Shown here one piece after another: positions 19,324-27,731 of a stretch of 64,000 bases of DNA (position 1 is the first letter of the stretch; each line of letters opens with the position of its first letter). Location of the stretch: assembly GCF_000525795.1 (NCBI RefSeq), contig NZ_AOCG01000003.1:95564-159563 (forward strand). Direction: 5' to 3'. This stretch comes from Listeria aquatica FSL S10-1188. GTDB lineage: Bacteria > Bacillota > Bacilli > Lactobacillales > Listeriaceae. The notes beneath the pieces were generated by a model. That model worked only from the letters and a program-made list of their open reading frames with translations. It did not search any database and was not told the DNA's origin. The position numbers were made by a program, and so were the translations under genes.

Positions 19324-19588
19324 ATGAAATATCAATCTGTTGAAGATGTGCTTCCTGAGTCTCTTATTGAGGAAATTCAAAAATATGCTTCTGGGACAAC
19401 TCTTTACATCCCCGCTAGAAAAAAAACGTGCTTGGGGTGCAAATTCGGGAATCAGATCGAAACTAAAAAAACGAAATGAAGCCATTAAACTAGCTTTCGA
19501 AGAAGGAACTACTATGAAAGAGCTAGCTGAAAACTATTTTTTATCGGAAAATACGATTAGGAATATTATCTATCAAAAGACCTGTTGA
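19324..19588 (+). CDS. CD3324-type helix-turn-helix protein (one frameshift)
   Basis: This is an 87-residue protein after removal of one base from the eight-A run 19419-19426. It starts MKYQSVEDVLPESLIEEIQ, continues through IPARKKRAWGANSG and ends with a helix-turn-helix (FEEGTTMKELAENYFLSENT then IRNIIY). This is the layout of CD3324-family proteins, related to Mor-type activators. The ATG at 19324 has AAAGGAG upstream. A palindrome (TTTATTATTT and complement, 19289-19312) just ahead of the gene may be a regulatory site. Confidence 0.7.
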
Positions 19589-19606
19589 ATTCAGCAGGTC
19601 TTTCTT
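19576..19606 (+). terminator. Terminator after the CD3324-type gene
   Basis: AAGACCTG and CAGGTCTT form a hairpin ending in TTTCTTT. The stem overlaps the stop codon. Confidence 0.75.
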
Positions 19607-19685
19607 TAAAACTCTTATGAATTGTTTTCAGTACTGTACAACTGTACTTTTCTTCCTTTAAAATAAGTTATGGAGGTGTTGAACT

Positions 19686-20338
19686 GTGGAAGCTTTTATT
19701 CCCAATCATCTTTTTAATGCCATTATGCGTCATGCCAAGCAAGTTTGGGATGCAGAACGAAGTGTAAATGACTTACAAATCAAAAAGGAATTTGCTTTTT
19801 ATTCACTAAGTAAAGCGGAAAGTCTTTTCGAACAATTAAATCAAGAACAAGCGGCTCTTTTAAAACCACTTACCGAAATTAAAAATGAACAAGATTTCGA
19901 AAAATTTCAAGAATCGCTTACTCCCTATATTTATCCATTTCCTTCAATCAGTGAAGCGCAACTCAAAAAGATGTTTAAAAAAAACAAAAAAAACTGCATC
20001 CCCCAGAGCTTACAGACGAAAAACGTAAACAACTCACTTATCTAAGCTGGCTTGATGCGGGTTCTATGAAAAAATTTATGGTTTATGAGTATGAAGGTAA
20101 ACTTACTGCTTTAAAAGGGAGTTTTTTGCCTAGTCAAAAAAAAGATATTTGCCATTTCTGCAATCAAGTGACAGACGTTGGTTTATTTACAGTTGATGTA
20201 ACGATAAATTCAAAAGCAAATACCTATAAAGCGCTCAGCAATTATATCTGTCAAGATGCAGAAAGTTGTAATGCTCATCTGACAAATACTGAAAAACTGG
20301 ATTATTTTGTAGCATATAGTCAATCTGCTAAAAAATAA
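19686..20338 (+). CDS. FusB-family EF-G-binding protein (frameshifted)
   Basis: The two parts join into about 216 residues when one A is removed from each of two runs near 19977-19992. The N-terminal helical domain and the C-terminal treble-clef zinc finger (CHFC near 20149, and CQDAESC near the end) are those of FusB/FusC. These proteins bind EF-G, free it from stalled ribosomes and give fusidic acid resistance in staphylococci. The linker FKKTKK..PPEL resembles the FusB linker. The start is GTG with GGAGGTG upstream. Whether it protects against fusidic acid here is not shown. Confidence 0.8.
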
Positions 20339-20351
20339 AATTGGGCACTGT

Positions 20352-20389
20352 AAAAGTCACCTCATCGCTATGGATGAGGTGACTTTTTT
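20352..20389 (+). terminator. Terminator after the FusB-like gene
   Basis: AAAAGTCACCTCATC and its complement flank GCTATG, followed by six T. Confidence 0.85.
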
Positions 20390-20486
20390 AATTCGATAAG
20401 CTATCTGCATAAAAATACATGCCTTTTCAGGAGATAGCTATTAAAGTTATTGCTATACTTTTTTTATCATTTCCCTCACATTTATA

Positions 20487-20560
20487 ATTATCATTTTAAA
20501 TGTTTAAATACATACAAGTGGTTTGACTTTCAAAATGCTATAGATTATCATTTTAAATGT
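20487..20560 (+). promoter_or_regulatory. Promoter with a 17-base direct repeat ahead of the Crp/Fnr gene
   Basis: The sequence ATTATCATTTTAAATGT occurs exactly twice, at 20487-20503 and 20544-20560, 57 bases apart. A promoter TTGACT (20523-20528), 17 bases, TATCAT (20546-20551) overlaps the second copy. This arrangement suggests autoregulation or another DNA-binding factor. Confidence 0.5.
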
Positions 20561-20587
20561 ATTATATTTCACAAAAAGAGGGATGAT

Positions 20588-21284
20588 ATGAACTTTGTTG
20601 ATGACCATAGCGCTGTAGTGAAAATGCAAGAATTACTCACCTATCTCTACACTTCTTCTGATCTTGCAACTCGTTATATCCAAGAGATTTCCTTTAGAAA
20701 AAACGACATCATTGTTCAACCTAATGATTCTCCTAATTGTTTTTATTTAATTCGTTCAGGAGTCGCGTTTGTCGAGGCTCCAACTGAAAACAACGAACGT
20801 GAAGTTCTTTACTTTTTAACTTCAAATCAACTTTATTCGCCTGAAAGCTTATATAATAACTTCAAGGAATCTCTGAGTTTATTTCCACGCCAACTTCGAG
20901 CAGGTTCTAATTTATCCGCTTATAAAATTGATTGCGACTTTATGATGGACCATCTCTATGCACAGCCTAAGCATTTAAATTTTCTTTTTTTTGACCGTAT
21001 TACGTGAACTTAGTTCGGCTCAGCTTATTTTCCATATTCATAAATTTCCCACAGAGGAAAGAATTGATTGCATGCTTCGAGTTATTGCAAGTGCTTCTGG
21101 TGAACACGAAGGAGAGAGTGTCTTGCTACCTTCTGCAATTAATCAATCCGTGCTCGCTTCTTTGTGCGGCTTATCGCAGAGCGCAATTTCGATACACTTG
21201 AAAAAGCTTGTCAAAGAGGGATTACTTGCTTCCACGCACACGCCTTTACGTATTTTGGAGCCTAATTTTCTCGCTCATTCATAA
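20588..21284 (+). CDS. Crp/Fnr-family regulator, PrfA-like (one frameshift)
   Basis: This is about 231 residues once one T is removed from the run near 20984-20991. The N-terminal cyclic-nucleotide-binding-like beta-roll contains DIIVQPNDSPNCFYLIRSGV. The C-terminal helix-turn-helix is LASLCGLSQSAISIHLKKLVKEG. The overall form is that of PrfA and the many Crp/Fnr paralogues of Listeria. No cyclic-AMP-binding residues are evident. Targets are unknown; the repeats in its own promoter are candidates. Confidence 0.82.
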
Positions 21285-21316
21285 AAAGAGGAGGCTAAAT
21301 TGGCGTCCTCTTTTTT
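21283..21316. terminator. Bidirectional terminator
   Basis: AAAAAGAGGA and TCCTCTTTTT flank a 13-base loop between the converging Crp/Fnr and acetyltransferase genes. Confidence 0.78.
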
Positions 21317-21317
21317 A

Positions 21318-22484
21318 TTAAAAATGATCATAAAATCGTGGTGAACTTTTCGGAATGATTTGTTCTAATAAATCAATTGTTGCCTCACTTGCCGTTATTT
21401 TTTGATAAGCATTTAATATTTGAGGTCGTGTAGCACCTAAGAGCATTTGACTCAAAGTACCAATCTCGATTTCAAGCAAGTTCTCTTGTGCCTCACCATT
21501 CTCTAGTTCTTTTAAGGTTCCAGCTTCAATCTTATAGACACCGTTATTAAACGGAGCTACTTCATCATGAACTTGAATGTATAGGACTTCTTCATGTTTT
21601 TTAAATGGGTAACGTGCCAAAAATTCTTTTACATCCACAATCCGCACCATGAAAGAAAGCTCTTCTTCTATTTTAAGGGCGGTAGGGTTCGTTAAGCCTA
21701 GCGCAAATTCTTGGATGTCTCCTGCATTTTCTAGTTCGACTACATCAAACATGGAGTCATGACTTGAAATAAATGCCCACAATTCGTTTTCGGCTTCACT
21801 GGTCAATGCGATAAATTCTCGGATAATCATTTTCATTCCTTCAAATGCAAATGATAGATAACCTTTGGCTTCGCCATTTTCGTCAAAATAGATGGCCATT
21901 TCTTTTGTAAATTCACGACGAACTAGTCGATCCCACCAGGCATCGTCCCGAACAAGCATGCCTTGGTGGTTTAGGGTATATTCGTGATAGATTTCTTTTA
22001 TAAAGGCAAACTCTGGGCTTGAGTGATTGATACGCTTAATTTGACCAATTCCTGCTGATTTTCTAGTAAACTGATTCAGTTCTAAATGAAGTTGGGTCGA
22101 ATGAAAGCCAAGTTCATAGCCGAATTTACGATAGAATCTCACATCAAATGGATGAAGATAAGAAATGAGTTGTCCTTTTTCCTTCATCATTTCAATAGAT
22201 TTTGTCATAAGTTGTCTAATTAGACCCCCGCGACGGTGCTCTGGATAGGTTGCGACATAGGCAATACCTCCCATTTTATAGCGTTCACCAAATAGAGTGA
22301 CCGCAAGTGGATACGTCACAACTTGGGCTGCTAATTCATCGTTTTCAAATGCACCTAAACGATTCCCATGATCCATCCAGTAGAAAAAATCTTCTTCTCC
22401 ACCTCCCGATGAGTTTCTGAATGCATAATCCCGCAATTTCTTCATTTGATGAATTTCTTCCTTTTGTATTTCTCTGATTTTCAA
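21318..22484 (-). CDS. Eis-type GNAT N-acetyltransferase
   Basis: This protein of about 388 residues has an N-terminal GNAT domain (GGIAYVATYPEHRRGGLIRQL is the acetyl-CoA loop), a second GNAT-like domain and a C-terminal SCP2-like domain ending RFYDHF. The three-domain build is that of Eis proteins, which acetylate aminoglycosides or protein lysines. A TTG at 22484 is 9 bases after AGGAG and is preferred over the TTG at 22493, which touches the ribosome site. The substrate is unknown. Confidence 0.82.
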   Translation of the reverse strand: MKIREIQKEEIHQMKKLRDYAFRNSSGGGEEDFFYWMDHGNRLGAFENDELAAQVVTYPLAVTLFGERYKMGGIAYVATYPEHRRGGLIRQLMTKSIEMMKEKGQLISYLHPFDVRFYRKFGYELGFHSTQLHLELNQFTRKSAGIGQIKRINHSSPEFAFIKEIYHEYTLNHQGMLVRDDAWWDRLVRREFTKEMAIYFDENGEAKGYLSFAFEGMKMIIREFIALTSEAENELWAFISSHDSMFDVVELENAGDIQEFALGLTNPTALKIEEELSFMVRIVDVKEFLARYPFKKHEEVLYIQVHDEVAPFNNGVYKIEAGTLKELENGEAQENLLEIEIGTLSQMLLGATRPQILNAYQKITASEATIDLLEQIIPKSSPRFYDHF

Positions 22485-22581
22485 ATCAATCAACTCCTAT
22501 CTTTTTTATTTTAGCATTTTTAAGTGAGGAATGCCGCTTCTCTTACCTTCTTCCTACTAACTTTTTGTAAGCTTTTTTTTC

Positions 22582-22610
22582 TTGCTAATGTTAACGCATT
22601 CAGCTACACT
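22582..22610 (+). promoter_or_regulatory. azoR promoter
   Basis: TTGCTA (22582-22587), 17 bases, TACACT (22605-22610), about 35 bases ahead of the azoR start. Confidence 0.5.
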
Positions 22611-22646
22611 AGTAAATGGAATTTATTTTTAGGAGGAAAAACAAAT

Positions 22647-23273
22647 ATGTCAAATGTACTATTTATCAAGGCCAATGGTCGTCCGGCTGAAAGCTCTGTC
22701 AGCGTCACATTATATGAAAATTTCTTGGAAAGTTATAAAACTAGTCACCCTAATGATCAAGTAACAGAGGTGAATTTATTTGAAGTTGATTTGCCTTATT
22801 ATGACGGTGTAATGATGAATGGACTACATAAAGAAGTGGCTGGTGAACCTCTTTCATCAGAAGAAAAGCGACTTGCTGATATTGCAAATGGCTACTTAAA
22901 CCAGTTTCTTCAAGCAGATAAGGTGGTTATGGCTTTTCCACTTTGGAACTTCAGTATACCTGCCCAGTTCTTAACTTACCTCTTTTACTTAAATCAAGCG
23001 GGCAAAACTTTTAAGTATACGCCGGAAGGACCTGTTGGCCTTGTTGGTGATAAAAAAATTGCGCTTTTAAACGCACGAGGCGGCATCTATTCAGGTGGTC
23101 CTTTGGAAAGTTATGAAATGTCCTTGAACTATGTCAAAAATGTCTTAAATCACTTTGGCGTTACCAATATCGAAACAGTGGTTGTTGAAGGACACAACGC
23201 TGCACCTGACCGGGCAGAAGCTATTATTGAATCAGGTCGTAAAGAAGCTTCTTTACTCGCTGAAAAATTTTAA
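22647..23273 (+). CDS. azoR: FMN-dependent NADH-azoreductase
   Basis: This is a 208-residue flavodoxin-fold enzyme. FMN-binding segments FPLWNFSIPAQFLTY and NARGGIYSGGP are plain. It reduces azo compounds and quinones with NADH and probably protects against thiol-reactive quinones. The start has AGGAGG 9 bases upstream. L. monocytogenes has a similar azoreductase close to a rhodanese gene and an ABC pair, so the neighbourhood is partly conserved. Confidence 0.92.
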   Translation: MSNVLFIKANGRPAESSVSVTLYENFLESYKTSHPNDQVTEVNLFEVDLPYYDGVMMNGLHKEVAGEPLSSEEKRLADIANGYLNQFLQADKVVMAFPLWNFSIPAQFLTYLFYLNQAGKTFKYTPEGPVGLVGDKKIALLNARGGIYSGGPLESYEMSLNYVKNVLNHFGVTNIETVVVEGHNAAPDRAEAIIESGRKEASLLAEKF

Positions 23274-23274
23274 A

Positions 23275-23313
23275 AAAAAGGAAACTAGCCAGAGAGGCTA
23301 GTTCCTTTTTTCT
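23275..23313. terminator. Bidirectional terminator between azoR and cstR
   Basis: GGAAACTAGCC and GGCTAGTTCC flank AGAGA, with an A run before and T run after. Confidence 0.85.
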
Positions 23314-23597
23314 ATCTGCTTTTCATAAGTAACTGAATTGCTTCTTCAATGTACGACTCCGTATCCTCTGTCCTGTCTTGTTGGGCTTTTTCTACGCAAG
23401 CCGCTAAGTTTTGTGCAACAACAAGTCCGATTACACGATCTATGCTTGTTCGAACAGCTGAGAGTTGCGTTACTATTTCGCGACAATCTTTTTTTTTCTT
23501 CCATCATTTTTAGAATCCCACGAATCTGCCCTTCTGACCGTTTTAACCGATTTTTCATTTTGGCATCATAAATTAATTCACCAGACTGCCCTGCCAT
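23312..23597 (-). CDS. cstR: CsoR-family persulfide sensor CstR (one frameshift)
   Basis: This is about 94 residues after removing one T from the nine-T run near 23488-23496. The helix MKNRLKRSEGQIRGILKMME, then DCREIVTQLSAVR and NLAACVEKA give two cysteines about 30 residues apart. The copper-ligand His of CsoR is absent. This is the CstR pattern, which senses persulfides. It is the last gene of a rhodanese/CoA-disulfide reductase operon, whose promoter contains a perfect CsoR-type palindrome. The ATG at 23597 has GGAGG upstream and overlaps the preceding rhodanese gene by 25 bases. Confidence 0.82.
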
Positions 23598-23867
23598 GCA
23601 CCCATCCCTCCCATCACATTCGTTACCCGATAACCTTTACCACTTAAAAAAAATCGAAGCTTGTTCTGATCGTCCACCAGCATAACAAATAATCGCATAA
23701 TCAATTTTTGGATCAAGTTCTATAAAACGTTCTCCTAGTTCATGAATTGGAATATTTCGTGCTGCCGGAATGTGTCCTTTCTTGAAGTCTTCTGCGTCAC
23801 GTACATCAATAATTTGATAGTTCGCCGTATTTTGACGGAGTTCAGCCGCTGTTGTTGATAAATACAT
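23573..23867 (-). CDS. Single-domain rhodanese (one frameshift)
   Basis: This sulfurtransferase is about 97 residues after removing one T from the run 23641-23649. The domain shows YQIIDVRDAEDFKKGHIPAA, the active loop with Cys in IICYAGGRSEQA, and the C-terminal GGMGAWQG. It moves sulfane sulfur between thiols. The start MYLSTTAAEL follows GGAGAGGTGG and lies 1 base after the CoA-disulfide reductase stop. Confidence 0.85.
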
Positions 23868-23868
23868 T

Positions 23869-25516
23869 TTATTCCACCTCTCCTGGTAAAATAGTTTGAT
23901 ACAAACTAAATCCACCATCTAAATTTTTCACTTGATAACCAGCATTTTTCAAAATACGCTCAGCTAAATAGCCTCGTAATCCCACTTGGCAGGTAACAAT
24001 AATTGGAATTTCTTTTTTAAGTTCGGAAATTCGATTGCGCAACTCATCAAGTGGGATATGAATGGAATCTTTGATTTTACCATTTTCAAGTTCAACTTGA
24101 TTCCGAACATCCAGCAAGATTGCTCCGTTCGCTTTTTCTTCATTTAATTGATGCCACTGGATACTTTCAGATAAACCCTCAAGCAGGTTCAATCCAACAT
24201 AGCCAGCCATATTGACTGGATCTTTTGCTGAACCAAATGGCGGCGCATAAGTAAGTTCAAGTTCCGGGAGCTCTGCAACTGACATACCTGCTTTGATTGC
24301 AGTCGCTAGGATATCAATCCGTTTATCAACGCCGTTTTCACCAATTGCTTGCGCCCCAAGAATTCGACCGTCTTCATTTGCAAATAACACTTTCAAAAAA
24401 AGTGGTGTATTTCCCGGGAAATAGCTAGCATGGCTTTTCCCTTGGATATGCAGTGCCGTATAGGAGATTCCCGCCTCCTGAAGTGCCTTTTCATTTAGTC
24501 CTGTCGCTGCCGCTACAAGCGCAAATACCCGAACAATTGCCGTTCCAAGGAAGCCTTTATTTGGTCGAGCCTTTCCAAAAATAATATCTGCAACCATTCG
24601 GCCTTGTCGATTTGCTGGAGAGGCAAGCGAAACCAGTGTATCTTGCTGATTCACTTCTTGCTTAACTACAATCGCATCCCCAATTGCATAAACATCTGCC
24701 GCACTTGTTTCATAGTTCTCATCTACAATAATGCCGCCACGAAGCCCTGTTTTGATACCTGCCGTTTGTGCAAGGTTTGACTCAGGAGTAACACCAACTG
24801 AAAAAATAGTTAAATCGCTAACAAGTATTTCCCCGTCCTCGAGTTCAATCCGCTTACCTTCCTCATGAAATGCCGTTACGCTTTTTCCAAGCTGAAGTTT
24901 AACTTTGTTTTTTTCAAACTCTTGTTCAATTCGAACGGCCATTTCCTCATCTAGAGGGGGCAAGATATGAGAGGATTTTTCAACGATGGTTACTTGCATG
25001 CCTCGCTTCGCAAGACTTTCTGCCATTTCTATTCCAATGAACCCAGCACCAATCACAACAGCCTTTTGAGGATTTTTTTTCTTGGATAAAATGCTCGATC
25101 GCATCAACATCTGGAACCGACCTCACTGTAAATAAGTTTTCCGCAGCCTCCAATCCTGAAATGCTTGGTCTTATCGGCTTTGCTCCTGGAGATAAAATTA
25201 GTTTGTCATATTCCTTTTCAAATGTCTTATTTTGATTTTTAACTAGAATATGCTTTTGCTCTGGTCGTATCTCTAGAACTTCATGAAACGGCTTCACATC
25301 AATCCGAAATCGCGATTGTAAACTTTCTGGGGTTTGAATAAGTAAATCTTCACGTTCGCTAATTTCCCCTGAAATGTAATAAGGGAGTCCACAATTTGCA
25401 AAAGAAACATAAGGTCCTTTTTCCAGCACAATAATCTCTGCTTCTTCATTTAACCTTCTTAAACGTGTCGCCGCAGACATGCCACCTGCTACGCCTCCAA
25501 TAATTACGATTTTCAT
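23869..25516 (-). CDS. CoA-disulfide reductase fused to rhodanese, CoADR-Rhd (one frameshift)
   Basis: This flavoprotein is about 548 residues after removing one T from the run 25073-25080. The FAD motif is GGVAGGMSAATRL, the redox-active Cys is in FANCGLPYYISG, the NAD(P)H motif is VIGAGFIGIEMAESL and a dimerisation domain follows. The last 100 residues are a rhodanese domain with the active loop TCQVGLRGY. Such fusions reduce CoA persulfide or disulfide using NAD(P)H. The start overlaps the upstream rhodanese stop (ATGA). Together with two rhodaneses and CstR it forms a sulfane-sulfur detoxification operon. Confidence 0.88.
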
Positions 25517-25809
25517 TTTGCTCCTCCTTTAATCGCTCCCTGCCACTGGCTCATACCACCACGAACATTTATTACCTCATAACCTTTTTTCAAAAGAATT
25601 TTCGCAGCCCGTTTACTTCTCATTCCGGTTGCGCAAATGAGATAAATTTTTCCTTGCGGCTCATAACTAGCAATTTTAACAAGAGGAATATTTTTAGCCC
25701 TCGGAATGTGCCCTGCTTGAAATTCATGATTCTCTCTAACATCAACAATAATAGGTCCTTTCAGTTCTGCAAGTTCAGTGACATGAATGGATGGTATTTT
25801 TTGAAACAT
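25513..25809 (-). CDS. Single-domain rhodanese
   Basis: This is a rhodanese of about 98 residues. The N-terminal half has PIIVDVRENHEFQAGHIPRA, the active loop is LICATGMRSKRA (catalytic Cys followed by ATGMRS) and the end is VRGGMSQWQG. The ATG at 25809 is 8 bases after AAGGGG and is preferred to the GTG at 25818, which abuts the ribosome site. It is the first gene of the cstR operon. Confidence 0.88.
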   Translation of the reverse strand: MFQKIPSIHVTELAELKGPIIVDVRENHEFQAGHIPRAKNIPLVKIASYEPQGKIYLICATGMRSKRAAKILLKKGYEVINVRGGMSQWQGAIKGGAK

Positions 25810-25828
25810 CGGATTCACCCCTTCGCCA

Positions 25829-25856
25829 CTTATTATACCCCATGGGGTATAATAAG
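25829..25856 (-). promoter_or_regulatory. CstR operator overlapping the operon promoter
   Basis: This is a perfect 28-base palindrome (left half CTTATTATACCCCA). The core ATACCCC-ATGGGG-TAT type is the classic CsoR/CstR site. On the minus strand the palindrome contains TATAAT, and TTTACT lies 17 bases upstream, so bound repressor would cover the -10 box. It is 20 bases ahead of the first rhodanese start. Confidence 0.85.
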
Positions 25857-25872
25857 TAAATAGACTAATTAA

Positions 25873-25914
25873 AAAAGCAGATAGGAAATCACGAATGATT
25901 TTCTATCTGCTTTT
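25873..25914 (-). terminator. Terminator after the ABC exporter genes
   Basis: AAGCAGATAG and CTATCTGCTT arms (longer with G-T pairs) around ACGAAT; on minus the stem is followed by a T run. Confidence 0.78.
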
Positions 25915-25916
25915 AC

Positions 25917-27731
25917 TTAGACGGCTTGAGCGCCTGTAAATTGACTATTATAAAGATCGGCGTAAAAGCCATTTTCAGCTAATAGTTCTTGGTGAGTACC
26001 CTGTTCAATAACATCGCCATGATTCATAACGAGTATCAAATCAGCATCGCGAATCGTTGACAGCCGGTGGGCAATCACAAAACTTGTCCGCCCTTCCATC
26101 AAGTTCCCCATTGCAAGTTGAATGTTTAGTTCCGTACGCGTATCTACACTTGATGTCGCTTCATCCAAAATGAGGATCGATGGATCTGATAAAATTGCTC
26201 TCGCAATCGTCAAGAGTTGTTTTTGTCCTTGCGAAATATTCGAACCTTCTTCATTTAGCATCGTGTCATAGCCATCTGGCAAGCGGCGAATAAAGTCATC
26301 CGCATAAGCAGCTTTTGCAGCTTGAACGACTTCTTCTTTTGTTGCCCCGTCACGACCATAAGCAATGTTTTCAGCAATCGTACCATTAAAGAGCCAAGTA
26401 TCTTGTAAGACCATGCCAAATTTCGAGCGAACATCTTCTTTCGTCATATCGCGCGTATCCACACCTTCGATACGAATCGCGCCCCCGTTCACATCATAAA
26501 AGCGCATCAGTAAGTTGATAATCGTCGTCTTCCCAGCACCTGTTGGCCCGACAATCGCTACCATCTGACCTTCATTCACTTTAATGTTCAAATCATTCAT
26601 CAGTGGTTTATCTGGTGTATAGCCAAATTCTACGTGGTCAAACACAATGCTATTCTTTTCTGATTCGACAACTGGAATTTGTTCTGGGATAGTATCTGTT
26701 TCTTCTGGTTCATCCATAATTTCAAATACCCGTTCTGCTGAAGCGATGGTCGACTGAATGACATTCGCGATATTCGCAACGCTCGAAATGGGTTGTGAGA
26801 ACAATTGAACGTATTGTGTAAAGGCTTGGATATCCCCAACTTGAAGCGTTCCGTTTGTGACAAAAATCCCGCCCCCAACGCAGACAGCTACATAACCAAG
26901 ATTTCCAACAAATTGCATCATCGGCATCATGATTCCCGAAATGAATTGCGCTTTTTTAGCAGCCTTGTAGTAATCATCGTTGACCGTTTCAAATGTACCT
27001 AGCGTGGCTTTTTCTTGCCCAAATGCTTTAACAATCGTTTGCCCGCCGTAAGTTTCTTCTACCGTGTCATTTAAAATTCCAAGATTTCGTTGTTGAGCGG
27101 CAAAGAATGCTTGTGACTTACCAGCGATAATTGCAACAATGATAATGCTTAGGGGTACTGTTGCGACAACAATCAACGTCATTTGCCAGCTAATCGTGAG
27201 CATCATAATGAGCACACCGACAAGTTGGACAACTGCCGTAATCGCTTGTGTAAGCGACTGTTGCAAAGTATTAGCGATATTATCCATATCGTTTACAGCT
27301 CGACTTAAAATATCGCCATTTGAACGTGTATCATAGTAACGTAGCGGCAAACGTGCCATTTTTTCTTTTAAATCTTTCCGCATATCGTAAACCGTTCGCT
27401 GGGCTACGCTTGACATGACAAATTGTTGAATAAAGTTGAAAATCGAGCTTCCTAGATAAAGCAGGAAAACCACAAACAAAATATCAAAAATCTTGTCGTC
27501 ATTAATTCCAGCTGGACTCATAACACCTTTAAAAATCTCTGTTGTTGCCTTCCCGAGTTCTCGTGGACTAAAAATATTAAAAATCGTTGAGAGAATCGCA
27601 AAAAGGAAAACTACTGAAATAGCAATCGTTCTTGGCTTCATATAACCAAGTAGACGCGATAAAGTTTTACCAAAGTTTTTCGGTTTTGAAGTCATTCCTA
27701 TGCCTCCACCATGACCGTGTCCTGGACTCAT
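25917..27731 (-). CDS. ABC exporter half-transporter (second subunit of heterodimer)
   Basis: This is a 604-residue type IV ABC exporter with an N-terminal six-helix membrane domain (residues about 25-320) and a C-terminal ATPase. Walker A is GPTGAGKTTI, the signature is NISQGQKQLL, Walker B is ILILDEATSSVD and the H-loop is AHRLST. All catalytic residues look canonical. The start overlaps the stop of the partner gene (ATGA). The pair resembles BmrC/BmrD or YfiB/YfiC multidrug exporters. Co-location with MarR suggests drug-inducible efflux. Confidence 0.9.
   Translation of the reverse strand: MSPGHGHGGGIGMTSKPKNFGKTLSRLLGYMKPRTIAISVVFLFAILSTIFNIFSPRELGKATTEIFKGVMSPAGINDDKIFDILFVVFLLYLGSSIFNFIQQFVMSSVAQRTVYDMRKDLKEKMARLPLRYYDTRSNGDILSRAVNDMDNIANTLQQSLTQAITAVVQLVGVLIMMLTISWQMTLIVVATVPLSIIIVAIIAGKSQAFFAAQQRNLGILNDTVEETYGGQTIVKAFGQEKATLGTFETVNDDYYKAAKKAQFISGIMMPMMQFVGNLGYVAVCVGGGIFVTNGTLQVGDIQAFTQYVQLFSQPISSVANIANVIQSTIASAERVFEIMDEPEETDTIPEQIPVVESEKNSIVFDHVEFGYTPDKPLMNDLNIKVNEGQMVAIVGPTGAGKTTIINLLMRFYDVNGGAIRIEGVDTRDMTKEDVRSKFGMVLQDTWLFNGTIAENIAYGRDGATKEEVVQAAKAAYADDFIRRLPDGYDTMLNEEGSNISQGQKQLLTIARAILSDPSILILDEATSSVDTRTELNIQLAMGNLMEGRTSFVIAHRLSTIRDADLILVMNHGDVIEQGTHQELLAENGFYADLYNSQFTGAQAV

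Noticed and set aside
20461..20587. PrfA box upstream of the Crp/Fnr gene
   Set aside because: The repeated sequence does not fit TTAACA-N2-TGTTAA.
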